Assembly: GCA_025930955.1 (NCBI GenBank)
Contig: JAICNY010000007.1
Span: 1-33,343, forward strand
Length of the DNA stretch: 33,343 nucleotides
Origin: Thermoleophilia bacterium
Lineage (GTDB): Bacteria > Actinomycetota > Thermoleophilia > Gaiellales > Gaiellaceae
Reading direction: 5' to 3'
The notes beneath the pieces were generated by a model. That model saw nothing but the letters and a program-made list of their open reading frames with translations, was not told the origin of the DNA and did no database searches. Below are positions 1 to 7,244 of this stretch, piece after piece (the first letter of the stretch is position 1; each line of letters begins with the position of its first letter). The position numbers and the translations under genes were made by a program.

Positions 1-1
1 C

Positions 2-835
2 AACCAGGGGAACGACGGAGTCGGGATCCTCGTGATCTACGACAACGGCACCGACTCGGCTGTCGTCGGCGTTCGGGACGGGCATGACCTCGCGTTCGCG
101 AACTTCGCGGCACCGCTCAACACCACTGTTCCGCAGACGTTCACGTTCTCGCCGTCGGCGTCCCCGCGGCCGGCGAACCTCGGAACGTTCGCGGGAAGCG
201 TGGCGGGCCCTGATCTCGGCGGCCTGCGCGGCAACGTGCTCCGGCTCACGTTCGACGTTGGAGGCTCAGTCGACATCGTCGACGGCTGGCAGAGCGTCAA
301 CGGAGCCGAGTTCGATGCGCTCAACTCGAGCATCACGATTCCGGCGAACGCGTCCTCGCTGACGGTGCAGGCGCTGTCGCAGGGCGGCGTGCTTCCGGCG
401 TCCTTCGCATGGATCGGCGCGACGCTCGCGATCCAGAATCCGCCGCGCGCAGGCGCCGACGGATGCACTCCGGGCTACTGGAAGAATCACGACGGCAGCA
501 AGAAGCAGACGAACCAGTGGGCGTTCACGCCGTATTCGCCGAGCCAGCTCATCTCGACCGTGTTCAATGCGGGCACGCTCGGTTCGTACACGCTGCGGCA
601 GGCGCTCGACTGGGGCGGCGGCTCCTCGCTCGAGGCGAAGAAGCAGCTGCTTCTGCATCACGCCGTAGCGGCGCTGCTGAACGCCTCGCACCCGGACATC
701 TCCTATCCGCTCACGGCGGCGGAGATCATCGCGTCCGTCAACGCGGCGCTCGCGAGCAACGACGAGGATGCGATCCTCGCTCTCAAGGACAGCCTCGACA
801 AGAAGAACAACGCCGGCTGTCCGATCGGTAACTAG
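2..835 (+). CDS. Secreted/cell-surface protein, 3' part only (5' end outside window)
   Basis: The frame is open back to the first complete codon at 2, so the true start lies outside the window; the GTG at 32 is probably internal. About 277 residues are visible. The N-terminal two thirds are rich in Thr, Ser, Ala, Val and Gly and read like beta-sandwich extracellular material. The last 120 residues form a compact unit that begins with GCTPGYWKNHDG and ends in a Cys-Pro-Ile tail (GCPIGN). Proteins with this GCTPGYWKNH-type ending are, as I recall, exported in actinobacteria, and the paired cysteines suit a disulfide outside the cell. No catalytic motif is seen and I assign no function. A strong hairpin follows the stop codon. 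Export is inference because the signal peptide is not visible. Confidence 0.8.
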   Translation, partial: NQGNDGVGILVIYDNGTDSAVVGVRDGHDLAFANFAAPLNTTVPQTFTFSPSASPRPANLGTFAGSVAGPDLGGLRGNVLRLTFDVGGSVDIVDGWQSVNGAEFDALNSSITIPANASSLTVQALSQGGVLPASFAWIGATLAIQNPPRAGADGCTPGYWKNHDGSKKQTNQWAFTPYSPSQLISTVFNAGTLGSYTLRQALDWGGGSSLEAKKQLLLHHAVAALLNASHPDISYPLTAAEIIASVNAALASNDEDAILALKDSLDKKNNAGCPIGN

Positions 836-854
836 CGTCCCCGATCGGTCCATC

Positions 855-889
855 CCTGGGCCCCCGCGAGCCGTCCGCGGGGGCCCAGG
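855..889 (+). terminator. Strong hairpin terminator after the first gene
   Basis: A perfect 14-bp GC-rich stem (855-868 with 876-889) encloses a 7-nt loop, 19 nt after the stop codon. There is no clear U tract, which is common in very GC-rich genomes. The gene on the other side is convergent (stop at 1059), so the hairpin may block reading in both directions. I see no gene between 890 and 1058. Confidence 0.75.
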
Positions 890-1058
890 ACCCCCTATCG
901 GTAGTCGAGATCTTGGACTTGAGGTGAGCGCCCACCCGGCGGTCGCCCGCGATGATCCCATCACCGGGATCGAAGAACATGCGGGCCGCGTCGCTAAGGC
1001 ATCTGTGCGCCGCGTCGGCGATCCGTGGCGATCGACCTCGCGGCCGGGGAGTCCCAGC

Positions 1059-1820
1059 TCACGTACCCGACTGGTACCGCCAGGTTCGCTCGACCGCGGC
1101 CGAGACCATCTGCGCGAGGTGTGCGAGAACTGCCTCGTCGGCTCCGCCGAACTCCCCATCGTGTTTCCGTGCCACCTCGATCGACCCGATCGCTCGGCCG
1201 TCGAGGGCCGTGAGCGCCGCTACCCGCGACCCGTCGCCTCGGGCGCCGCCTTCCCGGCCGGACAAGCGAAAACCGGGCCTGCGAACGACAGCATCGACGT
1301 CTGCCGCCCCCTCGTTCGGCTCCGAGGAGACCGCTTCTCGAACGTCATCGGGCTCGACGGCGATCCTGACGCGGCACCAGTCGCATCCGACGAGCTCCCG
1401 TGCTTGCTCGGCCACGAGTTGCAGCATCTCCTCGAGCGGGCCCGGAGTCGCGAGCGCAAGGGAGACGTCGGCGAGGAAGCCGGACAGCCGACGCAGCATC
1501 GCCGCATGCCGCCTCTCGAGCAGCGCGGCCTCTCGAGCCTCGTCGAAACCGCGGCGCACCATCTCGAAAGCGGCGAGGCTCTCGAGCACGAACGCAGCCG
1601 CTGCACGCACGACGTGCTCGACGTCCGCGCTCGCCTCGCCCAGCGCCTCGAGCAGAGCGTCGTGATGGGCGAGCGTGAGATCGAGGACGCTCAGCTCTCG
1701 AACGACGGCCTCGCGGCCGAGCTCGTACGCCGTCCGCAGATCCGCCTCGGTTCCGTCCGCAACGTAGCTGCGGAGAGCGACCCCGTAGGCTGCGCGAAAC
1801 TCCTCGACCGTCGCGCTCAT
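1059..1820 (-). CDS. RsbU N-terminal domain plus GAF domain protein without PP2C domain
   Basis: A 253-residue protein. Residues 1-80 match the RsbU N-terminal four-helix domain that binds RsbT in Bacillus (FRAAYGVALRSYV, ELGREAVVRELSVLDL). About 105-250 read as a GAF domain. In the canonical enzyme this region precedes a PP2C (SpoIIE) domain that dephosphorylates RsbV; here the protein stops at 1059 and no PP2C sequence follows before the next gene. The ATG at 1820 overlaps the stop of the preceding RsbX-like gene by 4 nt (ATGA), so the two are probably translationally coupled. It is the last gene of the stressosome operon. Inference: it receives RsbT, and its output is either through another protein, possibly the RsbX-like phosphatase next door, or by an unknown route. 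Confidence 0.82.
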   Translation of the reverse strand: MSATVEEFRAAYGVALRSYVADGTEADLRTAYELGREAVVRELSVLDLTLAHHDALLEALGEASADVEHVVRAAAAFVLESLAAFEMVRRGFDEAREAALLERRHAAMLRRLSGFLADVSLALATPGPLEEMLQLVAEQARELVGCDWCRVRIAVEPDDVREAVSSEPNEGAADVDAVVRRPGFRLSGREGGARGDGSRVAALTALDGRAIGSIEVARKHDGEFGGADEAVLAHLAQMVSAAVERTWRYQSGT

Positions 1821-2434
1821 GTATCGGTGCCCAGGTAGCGCATGACGAGCACGAGGCCGTCGTCGGACACCGTCCAGTGCTCGGCCAGGATCCGCTCGGC
1901 GATACGCCGGGGCGAGCCGGACAGGTCGACCGCCTCGCCGAAGGCGCGGGCGACTCCGTCCGTGGCCAGGATGATCGTGTCGCCGCGGCGGATGTCGAGC
2001 GTGGTCGCGCCGATCGCCGGCAGGCGGTGGCCGATGACGCCCGGCCGCAGTCGAAGCGACGCGTTCGCCTTTCCCCGCTGGTCGCCGGCGACGACGCGGC
2101 CTTCGACGTTGCCGACCCCGAGCCACGTGAGCGTGCCGGCCTCGGTCGAGACGTAGGCGAGCGCGACGGCCGCCCCGCGCGTGCGCGTCAGGGCTCGATG
2201 GCAGCGGTGCACGAGCGCGACGACGTCCGTTCCTGCGGCGTCCCGAACGGCGTCGCGGGCGATCCGGGCGGCACGGGCGGCCTCGTGGCCGTGGCCGAGC
2301 CCGTCGAACACCGCGACGAGCGCGCCTTTCGGCGCTCGGAGCACGAGCGCGACATCGCCGCTCACGCGTTCCGCCGGATGAGGCTCCGCGGCGGTTCCCC
2401 ACTCGACCTCGCGAAGCCGCGCCTCGTCAAGCAC
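1817..2434 (-). CDS. rsbX: RsbX-like PP2C/SpoIIE-type serine phosphatase
   Basis: About 205 residues, close to the length of Bacillus RsbX. PP2C metal-binding aspartates are visible in AVFDGLGHG, ILATDGVA and VSDDGLV, as expected of a manganese-dependent phosphatase. RsbX resets the stressosome by dephosphorylating RsbS and RsbR. Two GTG starts are possible: 2434 has GAGG about 10 nt upstream and overlaps rsbT by 8 nt, while 2452 lacks a ribosome site and overlaps by 26 nt; I prefer 2434. It lies between rsbT and the RsbU-N/GAF gene and overlaps the latter by 4 nt. Because that neighbour lacks a PP2C domain, this protein could also be the forward output phosphatase; sequence alone does not decide. 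Confidence 0.85.
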   Translation of the reverse strand: MLDEARLREVEWGTAAEPHPAERVSGDVALVLRAPKGALVAVFDGLGHGHEAARAARIARDAVRDAAGTDVVALVHRCHRALTRTRGAAVALAYVSTEAGTLTWLGVGNVEGRVVAGDQRGKANASLRLRPGVIGHRLPAIGATTLDIRRGDTIILATDGVARAFGEAVDLSGSPRRIAERILAEHWTVSDDGLVLVMRYLGTDT

Positions 2435-2873
2435 GTTCGCGCCGCCTCGCACGGAGACGCTCGAGCTCGTCGCGCGCCCGCCACTTGGTCATCGTCACCG
2501 TGGTTCCCTTCGCAGCGTCCGTCTCGACCTCGAACTCGTCCATGAGCCGGCGTGCGCCCGGCAGCCCGAGGCCGAGGCTTCGCCTGGATGTGTGCCCCCG
2601 CTCCAGCGCCGTATCGATCTCGGGGATCCCGGGACCTGCATCCGAGGCGACGATGACGAGCCCGTACCTGTGCGGTTGCTGGATGCCGGTCATGACGAGC
2701 TCCCCGCTGCGGGCGTGGACGACGATGTTGCGCGCGATCTCCGAGATCGCGGTCGCGATGAGCGTGGCATCCGTCTGGGAGAAGCCGAGCTCCCGTGCGA
2801 GGGCCCGCCCCTCGGCACGCGCGGGGACGAGATCTGCGTCCGACGAGATCGGAACCCGGACCTCATGCCTCAT
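2427..2873 (-). CDS. rsbT: RsbT-type serine/threonine kinase (stressosome switch)
   Basis: A 148-residue GHKL-fold kinase. The N box is at 44-49 (SEIARN), G1 at 78-84 (DAGPGIP) and G2 at 101-106 (GLGLPG), which is the RsbT arrangement rather than that of a histidine kinase. In Bacillus, RsbT is held by the RsbR/RsbS complex, phosphorylates both under stress, is released, and then activates RsbU. The ATG at 2873 lies inside the end of rsbS (11-nt overlap), and the gene overlaps the RsbX-like gene downstream, so the module is tightly coupled. Nothing essential appears to be missing. Confidence 0.92.
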   Translation of the reverse strand: MRHEVRVPISSDADLVPARAEGRALARELGFSQTDATLIATAISEIARNIVVHARSGELVMTGIQQPHRYGLVIVASDAGPGIPEIDTALERGHTSRRSLGLGLPGARRLMDEFEVETDAAKGTTVTMTKWRARDELERLRARRRERA

Positions 2874-3237
2874 CCTCGCCAGCCCCCTGCGTGAGTCGGT
2901 CGAGAAGACTCAGCGCCTCGTCGAGGTCGAGCGCAGTCCGAAGCGGCGCGAGGTCGAGGTCGAACTGGACCATCGCGATCGCGACGTCGGGCTCGATTCC
3001 CGTGATCACCGTCTCGGCCCCGCGGAGCCGCGCGGTGATCGCGATCGACCCGAGCGACCGCGCGACGAACGAATCGATCACGTCGAGCGCCGCGACGTCG
3101 ATGATGAGACCACGCGCACGGACTCGCCCGATCCGCTCGGAGAGCTCGTCGCGCAGCTCGAGCACCTGGGAGTCGCTCAGGTCGACCTGGATCGAAGCGA
3201 TCAGATAGTCGCCCTGTCTGAGGATTGCGACCGACAT
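2863..3237 (-). CDS. rsbS: RsbS-type STAS scaffold protein
   Basis: 124 residues forming a single STAS domain. The conserved LDVIDSF segment at 51-57 carries Ser56, matching the RsbS serine phosphorylated by RsbT in Bacillus. RsbS and RsbR co-assemble into the stressosome and sequester RsbT. The start is the ATG at 3237, 10 nt after the rsbR stop; the ribosome site is weak, which suggests coupling to rsbR translation. The 3' end overlaps rsbT by 11 nt. The gene order R-S-T matches characterised stressosome operons and supports the assignment more firmly than either sequence alone. Confidence 0.92.
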   Translation of the reverse strand: MSVAILRQGDYLIASIQVDLSDSQVLELRDELSERIGRVRARGLIIDVAALDVIDSFVARSLGSIAITARLRGAETVITGIEPDVAIAMVQFDLDLAPLRTALDLDEALSLLDRLTQGAGEDEA

Positions 3238-3247
3238 CCGAGGACGC

Positions 3248-4153
3248 CTACGGCGCTGCTGCGTCCGGCCTACTGCCCTTCGCAGTTGGCCTGTGGCCGA
3301 TCAGGCGCTCGGCCTCCTCGAGGCCGCCCTGCAGGTCGCCGACCGTCCTCATCATGCTCAGGTCGACGCCGAGATCGACGAGCGTCTGGGCGATCTTCGA
3401 CGAGAGCCCGGTGATGATCGCGCTCGCCCCCATCAGCCGCGCTGCCTCCACCGTCTGGACGAGGTGGTTCGCGACCGTCAGATCGATCGTCGCGACGCCG
3501 GTGATGTCGATCACGACCACCTTGGCGCGGTTCGCCTGGATCGCGCCGAGGAGCTGCTCCGTCAGCTGGCGCGCCCGGGCGGAGTCGAGCACGCCGATGA
3601 TCGGCAGGATGAGCAGCCGGTCCCGAACCTGGAGGACGGGCGTCGACAGCTCTCGGATCGCCTCTTGCTGCTCTCGGATCACGCGTTCGCGCTCCTCGAC
3701 GAAGCTGACGCTCACCGTCACCGCGATCCTGTTCGCCGCAGGCTCGTAGGCGTCCAGGATCCGGTTCAGGAGATCGGCGTCGCGCTGGTACTCGACGAAG
3801 AGCGCGCGGGCGAGCACGTCTCGAAGGAGGAGCACGATTCCGAGGACTTCGTGCGTCTCGACGCCCCGTGGGATGATTCGTTCCGAGAGGTCGCGCGCGT
3901 AGGCCTGGAGCGTTTCGATGCTCCCCGTCTCGAGCGCGTCCACGTAGTTGTCGTAGACCGCCGTCACCTCCGAGAAGATCTCCTCCGGCGTCATCACCCC
4001 CAGGAGCTGAGCCTGGGTGATTCGCGCAACCCACTCCTCACGAAGCTCGGTGCGGTTGTCCCGGAGGTACGCGACGAGCTCGTGCAGGAGCGATCGATCG
4101 ACCTCGGGCATCTGAGGCGACGGATCCTCGTGCGATTGGTCTTCCTGATTCAT
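3248..4153 (-). CDS. rsbR: RsbR-type stressosome sensor (N-terminal sensor domain + STAS)
   Basis: 301 residues. About 20-150 is the helical RsbR N-terminal sensory region, followed by a linker helix (FVEERERVIREQQEAI) and a C-terminal STAS domain at about 170-280. The start is the ATG at 4153, preceded by a good GGGAGGAG site. RsbR paralogs form the turrets of the stressosome and feed stress signals to RsbS/RsbT. In B. subtilis RsbRA the RsbT-phosphorylated threonines are Thr171 and Thr205; the matching places here read GVLDS (187-191) and IDLTVAN (213-219), so neither is exactly kept, although Ser191 and Thr216 sit next to them. It is 29 nt downstream of the TetR gene, probably in one transcript. 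Confidence 0.9.
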   Translation of the reverse strand: MNQEDQSHEDPSPQMPEVDRSLLHELVAYLRDNRTELREEWVARITQAQLLGVMTPEEIFSEVTAVYDNYVDALETGSIETLQAYARDLSERIIPRGVETHEVLGIVLLLRDVLARALFVEYQRDADLLNRILDAYEPAANRIAVTVSVSFVEERERVIREQQEAIRELSTPVLQVRDRLLILPIIGVLDSARARQLTEQLLGAIQANRAKVVVIDITGVATIDLTVANHLVQTVEAARLMGASAIITGLSSKIAQTLVDLGVDLSMMRTVGDLQGGLEEAERLIGHRPTAKGSRPDAAAP

Positions 4154-4182
4154 CTCTCCTCCCGGATCGGCTCGGGGCGCAT

Positions 4183-4797
4183 TCACGGCGCGGTGGCAGA
4201 GGACGAACGACTGCGAGCCCCGTCCAGGAACATGCTCGTGATCGCGGCGACGGAATCCTCGCGCCCGAGGGACGGCGTCGCCGACAGCGCGCCCACCACG
4301 AGGGCGACGAGCGACTCCGTCAGCCACGCGCCGGGGACGTCGGCGCGGATGGCGCCGCTCGCCTGCCCTCGCTCGAACAGCCGGCCCAATGGTCCCGCGA
4401 TCTTCGCCTGGAACTCCTCCGGCGCAGGACGGATCCGCTCGTGCGCGAGCGCGATGAAGTAGTCCCCGACGTCGATGAGCGCGCGAACGGCGCGCGCCAC
4501 GCCTTCGTCGGGCTCCACCTCGTCGATCCGCGCCGAGGCAAGCCGTGCGCCGGCGTCTGTGACGGCGACCTCGGCGAGGCGGTCGAGAAGCGCCTGGCGG
4601 TTCGGAAAGTAGCGGTAGACGGTGGCGCGGGCGACGCCCGCTGCCGCGGCCACGTCGTTCATGCTCGCCTGCTCTCCGGCGCGGGCGAGCACCTGCGCCG
4701 CCGCCTCGAGGATCGCCGCCGCCACCCGTTGCTGGAGCGCGGAGCTTCCGGCGGAGCGCCGTACGGCGGGCGTGGGAGTTCGGGCCGGCAGCGACAT
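4183..4797 (-). CDS. TetR-family transcriptional regulator
   Basis: 204 residues. The N-terminal helix-turn-helix spans about 25-70 and includes ASMNDVAAAAGVARATVYRYF, the typical TetR signature. The C-terminal ligand and dimer region is about 80-195 with no recognisable ligand class. The ATG at 4797 is the first gene of the minus-strand stressosome cluster and is divergent from the PRC-barrel gene. The intergenic region holds an inverted repeat placed inside a sigma-70-like promoter, so autoregulation and control of both sides is plausible. The ligand is unknown. A TetR gene leading an rsbRST operon is not the Bacillus arrangement. Confidence 0.88.
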   Translation of the reverse strand: MSLPARTPTPAVRRSAGSSALQQRVAAAILEAAAQVLARAGEQASMNDVAAAAGVARATVYRYFPNRQALLDRLAEVAVTDAGARLASARIDEVEPDEGVARAVRALIDVGDYFIALAHERIRPAPEEFQAKIAGPLGRLFERGQASGAIRADVPGAWLTESLVALVVGALSATPSLGREDSVAAITSMFLDGARSRSSSATAP

Positions 4798-4827
4798 GAG
4801 TGTCTGCTGTAGAGTAGCGCATTCTCA

Positions 4828-4856
4828 TTGCAAGACATCTCTGTCTCATGTATGGT
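4828..4856 (+). promoter_or_regulatory. Sigma-70-like promoter with embedded inverted repeat (candidate TetR operator)
   Basis: TTGCAA at 4828-4833 and TATGGT at 4851-4856 are 17 bp apart, upstream of the PRC-barrel gene. An inverted repeat (AGACA, 4-nt gap, TGTCT; 4833-4846) fills the spacer, where a bound repressor would block RNA polymerase. TTGCAA is its own reverse complement, so it could also serve the divergent tetR transcript, though I see no good -10 on that side. The arms are only 5 bp, so the operator call is tentative. Confidence 0.45.
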
Positions 4857-4907
4857 GCCCCACGTCTAGCAATGGGACTGTCCGAATTCAGAGGAAGGTG
4901 GCCGCAC

Positions 4908-5258
4908 ATGCAGAGCACGGTCGACATCGATCGGCTACGCGAGCTCCTCGGGGTCATGGTCTTCGATTCCGCTCACGAGCCGGTCGGCACGGTCAGAGAG
5001 GTCTTCTACGACGAGGCGACGACCGTGCCGTCCTGGCTCGGCGTGGCCGTTGCGCCGTCGGCCGGCAGCCGGGTCCTGGTGCCACTCGAGTCCGCGCTCC
5101 TCGGGGGCGGCGGCCTGACGTTTCCGTACACGAAGGACTTCATGCGCCGCGCGCCGGCGGTACCCGGGGACCTGGGAGGCGCGCGGGAGGCGGAGCTTCG
5201 GGCGTACTACGGCCTGTCGCCTCTCGAGTCGAGCGGTGACAAGCGCTCGCTGACCTGA
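4908..5258 (+). CDS. PRC-barrel domain protein
   Basis: 116 residues. The first 75 form a PRC-barrel-like beta unit (LLGVMVFDSAHEPVGTVREVF, WLGVAV, VLVPLESA), followed by a short helical tail. The ATG at 4908 is chosen because GAGGAAGG lies 9 nt upstream; an upstream ATG at 4848 overlaps the predicted -10 box. PRC-barrels occur in RNA-maturation factors, photosystem subunits and many small stress-related actinobacterial proteins; nothing here narrows the role. It is divergent from the tetR/stressosome operon and probably under the same regulator. It is followed by the opposite-strand tRNA gene. Confidence 0.8.
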   Translation: MQSTVDIDRLRELLGVMVFDSAHEPVGTVREVFYDEATTVPSWLGVAVAPSAGSRVLVPLESALLGGGGLTFPYTKDFMRRAPAVPGDLGGAREAELRAYYGLSPLESSGDKRSLT

Positions 5259-5277
5259 GCGGCGCAGAACGCGGAAG

Positions 5278-5350
5278 TGGAGCGTACCGGGATCGAACCG
5301 GTGACCTCCGGCTTGCAAAGCCGGCGCTCTCCCAGCTGAGCTAACGCCCC
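5278..5350 (-). tRNA. tRNA-Ala (anticodon TGC)
   Basis: Read on the minus strand, the 73-nt sequence folds into a full cloverleaf: 7-bp acceptor (GGGGCGT with ACGCTCC, one G-U pair), 4-bp D stem (GCTC/GAGC), 5-bp anticodon stem (CCGGC/GCCGG) around TTTGCAA, and 5-bp T stem with TTCGATC. The anticodon is TGC, so the tRNA reads GCN alanine codons. The discriminator base is A and no CCA is encoded, so CCA must be added enzymatically. Confidence 0.97.
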
Positions 5351-5359
5351 GCGTGGACG

Positions 5360-5365
5360 AGTGTA
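5360..5365 (-). promoter_or_regulatory. -10 box of the tRNA-Ala promoter
   Basis: TACACT on the minus strand lies 9 nt before the first tRNA base, a good distance for initiation just ahead of the mature 5' end. No clear -35 hexamer is seen 16-18 bp further upstream. Confidence 0.4.
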
Positions 5366-5377
5366 GCCCGCCCGGGG

Positions 5378-5779
5378 TCAGAGCTCGATCGCGGTGACCG
5401 GCACGTTGAACCGGTCCTGGGCGTCGCGCCCGGCGTCCGCCTCGAGCCAGTTCGCCTTCTCGCCGGCCGGCGTGACCACGATGACCTCGTCGGCGGGGAA
5501 CGTGCGGAGCGCGTCCTCGATCGCCTTGACCGGGTCGGAGTCGCCGACCTCGACCTCAGCGCCGCCGACCGCGTCCGCGGTCCGGGCGGCGGCCTCCCCG
5601 GCCTCGGCTCGCGCGGCGTCCTCGTCGTTCGCGAGCCACTGGAGCGGGGAGACGTCCGCGGCGGGCGCGACGATGCGCACCTCGGCGTCCTCGCCGCCGG
5701 CATGCTCGCGCACGCGCGAGCGGACGGCGTCGCCGGCGTCCGGCACGGTGGTCACGACGAGCAAGCGGCGGGGGGCCAT
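5378..5779 (-). CDS. Small UspA/Rossmann-like protein
   Basis: 133 residues from the ATG at 5779. The opening RRLLVVTTVPDAGD beta strand and turn, the central acidic helices, and the late DEVIVVTPAGEKANWLE strand suggest a universal-stress-protein-like alpha/beta fold. The ATP-binding GxxGxxxxG(S/T) loop of classical UspA is absent, so it is probably not an ATP-binding Usp. The frame extends upstream to 5848, but the fold begins at the chosen ATG. No convincing ribosome site precedes it. It ends 28 nt upstream of the tRNA gene on the same strand. The function is unknown. Confidence 0.7.
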   Translation of the reverse strand: MAPRRLLVVTTVPDAGDAVRSRVREHAGGEDAEVRIVAPAADVSPLQWLANDEDAARAEAGEAAARTADAVGGAEVEVGDSDPVKAIEDALRTFPADEVIVVTPAGEKANWLEADAGRDAQDRFNVPVTAIEL

Positions 5780-5880
5780 ACTGAACGGCCGGTACCGCGC
5801 CGGAAGGGAAACGAAACCCTCACCCGAACGGGTGGGAGAGCGGCTCAAGCAACCGAAATCAGCAGCCGAAACGAGGACAC

Positions 5881-6708
5881 ATGCGCCCCCTTACCGCACT
5901 TGCTGTCGCCGTGGCCGCGTTCGCGTGGTCCGGCTCCGCACTCGCCGGGCCCCCCGGGAGCGGCTTTCTCGTCTTCAAGGATTCCCGGGTCGGCGCCGTG
6001 ACCGAGCTCCGGGCGGACGGGACGGGCCGGCTCCTAGCGCGCGAGGCCGTGCACGCCAAGGCGACGGGCGGGAAGAAGCACCAGGCCGAGGACTGCCGGG
6101 ACGCCTCCAACGCGCCGTTCGGCGCGACGTGGCCAGCGATGCGGCCACGCTACCTCGTGAACTCCGCGTCCACCCCGGCCGGTCTCGACCGGCAGATGAC
6201 GCTGGAGCAGATCCGGCGTTCGCACGACGCGTGGCGCTTCCCCTTCGTCACCGACTGCAAGCGACCGAAGCCCTCCACGCCGCAGAAGAGCTACCGGCCG
6301 ATCTACGGCGGCGAGACGACGCGGCTCGCCTCGCTCGTCGGCTGGCTCGAGACGGACGGGGTCAACACCGTGGCCTTCCAGTCCCTCGAGGGCACGGTGT
6401 GCGACGGCGCGAGCGCCTGCGTGATCGTCTGGTTCGACGGCGGCGACATCCTCGAGGCCGACCTAGCATTCGAGCCGGACCTGACCCGCTACGGGCTGGC
6501 GGACTTCTGGACGAACGACGAGCGCACGTGGTGGGACGACCTGGGCGGGGAGTGGGCGATCATGGACGTCGCCACGCACGAGTTCGGGCACTTCGCCGGA
6601 CTCGACCACGTGTGGGAGTCGCCCGCGCTCACGATGTTCCCCTTCGTCCACGACGGCGCGCAGACGCTCGGGCTGGGCGACATGCTCGGCATGCACGCGA
6701 TGTACTAG
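5881..6708 (+). CDS. Secreted matrixin-like zinc metalloprotease
   Basis: 275 residues. A signal peptide (1-22, ending in ALA) is followed by the mature protein. The zinc motif HEFGHFAGLDH is at 223-233 (His223, Glu224, His227, His233), and a downstream TMFP (Met242) is in the right place for the metzincin Met-turn. Four cysteines in the mature part (72, 126, 164, 170) suggest two disulfides. Matrixin-type enzymes cleave proteins outside the cell; the substrate is not indicated. The ATG at 5881 has GAGGAC just upstream. The gene is monocistronic, with a strong terminator 23 nt after the stop. Confidence 0.85.
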   Translation: MRPLTALAVAVAAFAWSGSALAGPPGSGFLVFKDSRVGAVTELRADGTGRLLAREAVHAKATGGKKHQAEDCRDASNAPFGATWPAMRPRYLVNSASTPAGLDRQMTLEQIRRSHDAWRFPFVTDCKRPKPSTPQKSYRPIYGGETTRLASLVGWLETDGVNTVAFQSLEGTVCDGASACVIVWFDGGDILEADLAFEPDLTRYGLADFWTNDERTWWDDLGGEWAIMDVATHEFGHFAGLDHVWESPALTMFPFVHDGAQTLGLGDMLGMHAMY

Positions 6709-6731
6709 CGCGACGATCTCTCTCCCCGAAG

Positions 6732-6759
6732 CGAAGGGCCGGCGGATGCCGGCCCTTCG
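6732..6759 (+). terminator. Rho-independent terminator after the protease gene
   Basis: A perfect 12-bp stem (6732-6743 with 6748-6759) with a 4-nt GGAT loop is followed by the T-rich run TCGTTTCT. Confidence 0.85.
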
Positions 6760-6826
6760 TCGTTTCTGCCCTCGTTCCGGAACGAGCCCGGGTCAAGCTC
6801 GTTTCGGAAAGACTCCCGGTTCCCTC

Positions 6827-7123
6827 TCAGTCTCCCCAGTCGAAGTCGCGGGAGCGGCCCCAGAAGCTGTCCTCCGGGTCGGGCACCTGCTCCTCACCGG
6901 TGTCCGCGGCGGGCCACGCCAGCACCGTCTCCGCGTTCAGGTCCGGCTCGCTGCCGTCCAGCGTGTCCTCGATCCGCGCCTGCTCCTCCGTCTTGAAGAG
7001 CGGATGGTTCTTGAACGGATCGTCGATCTGATACCGGCTCAGGGGCATGTCCATGTCGAGGCTCGAGTTGCGGCGCTTCAGCTCAAGGTGATCCTCGATC
7101 ACTCGGGCGAACGTGGTGTCCAC
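6827..7123 (-). CDS. Conserved hypothetical protein, acidic, soluble
   Basis: 98 residues, starting at GTG 7123 with a perfect GGAGG site 6 nt upstream, which makes this a real gene despite its size. The protein is charged and acidic (HLELKRRN, PLSRYQIDDPFKNHPLFKTEEQARIEDT, then a DPEDSFWGRSRDFDWGD tail), with no signal peptide, no membrane segment and no cysteines. I do not recognise the family. The pattern of short amphipathic pieces and a Trp-containing acidic tail resembles a small interaction or regulatory protein, but that is only an impression. It follows the diguanylate cyclase on the same strand with a 121-nt gap, so they may be separate transcripts. Confidence 0.7.
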   Translation of the reverse strand: MDTTFARVIEDHLELKRRNSSLDMDMPLSRYQIDDPFKNHPLFKTEEQARIEDTLDGSEPDLNAETVLAWPAADTGEEQVPDPEDSFWGRSRDFDWGD

Positions 7124-7244
7124 TGCGCACCTCCGTGGTCGGGTTCGTGGGTTGACGTGGTCACAAAGCGAGCGATTGTAGACGACTTCCGGGGAACGGT
7201 CGAACCGGTATCGCCGCAGAATGAGCCGCTTCGGGCATCGAAGG

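Noticed and set aside
890-1058. Possible lost PP2C domain of the RsbU-like gene
   Set aside because: All three minus-strand frames were read; none shows PP2C motifs, so it is absent rather than frameshifted.
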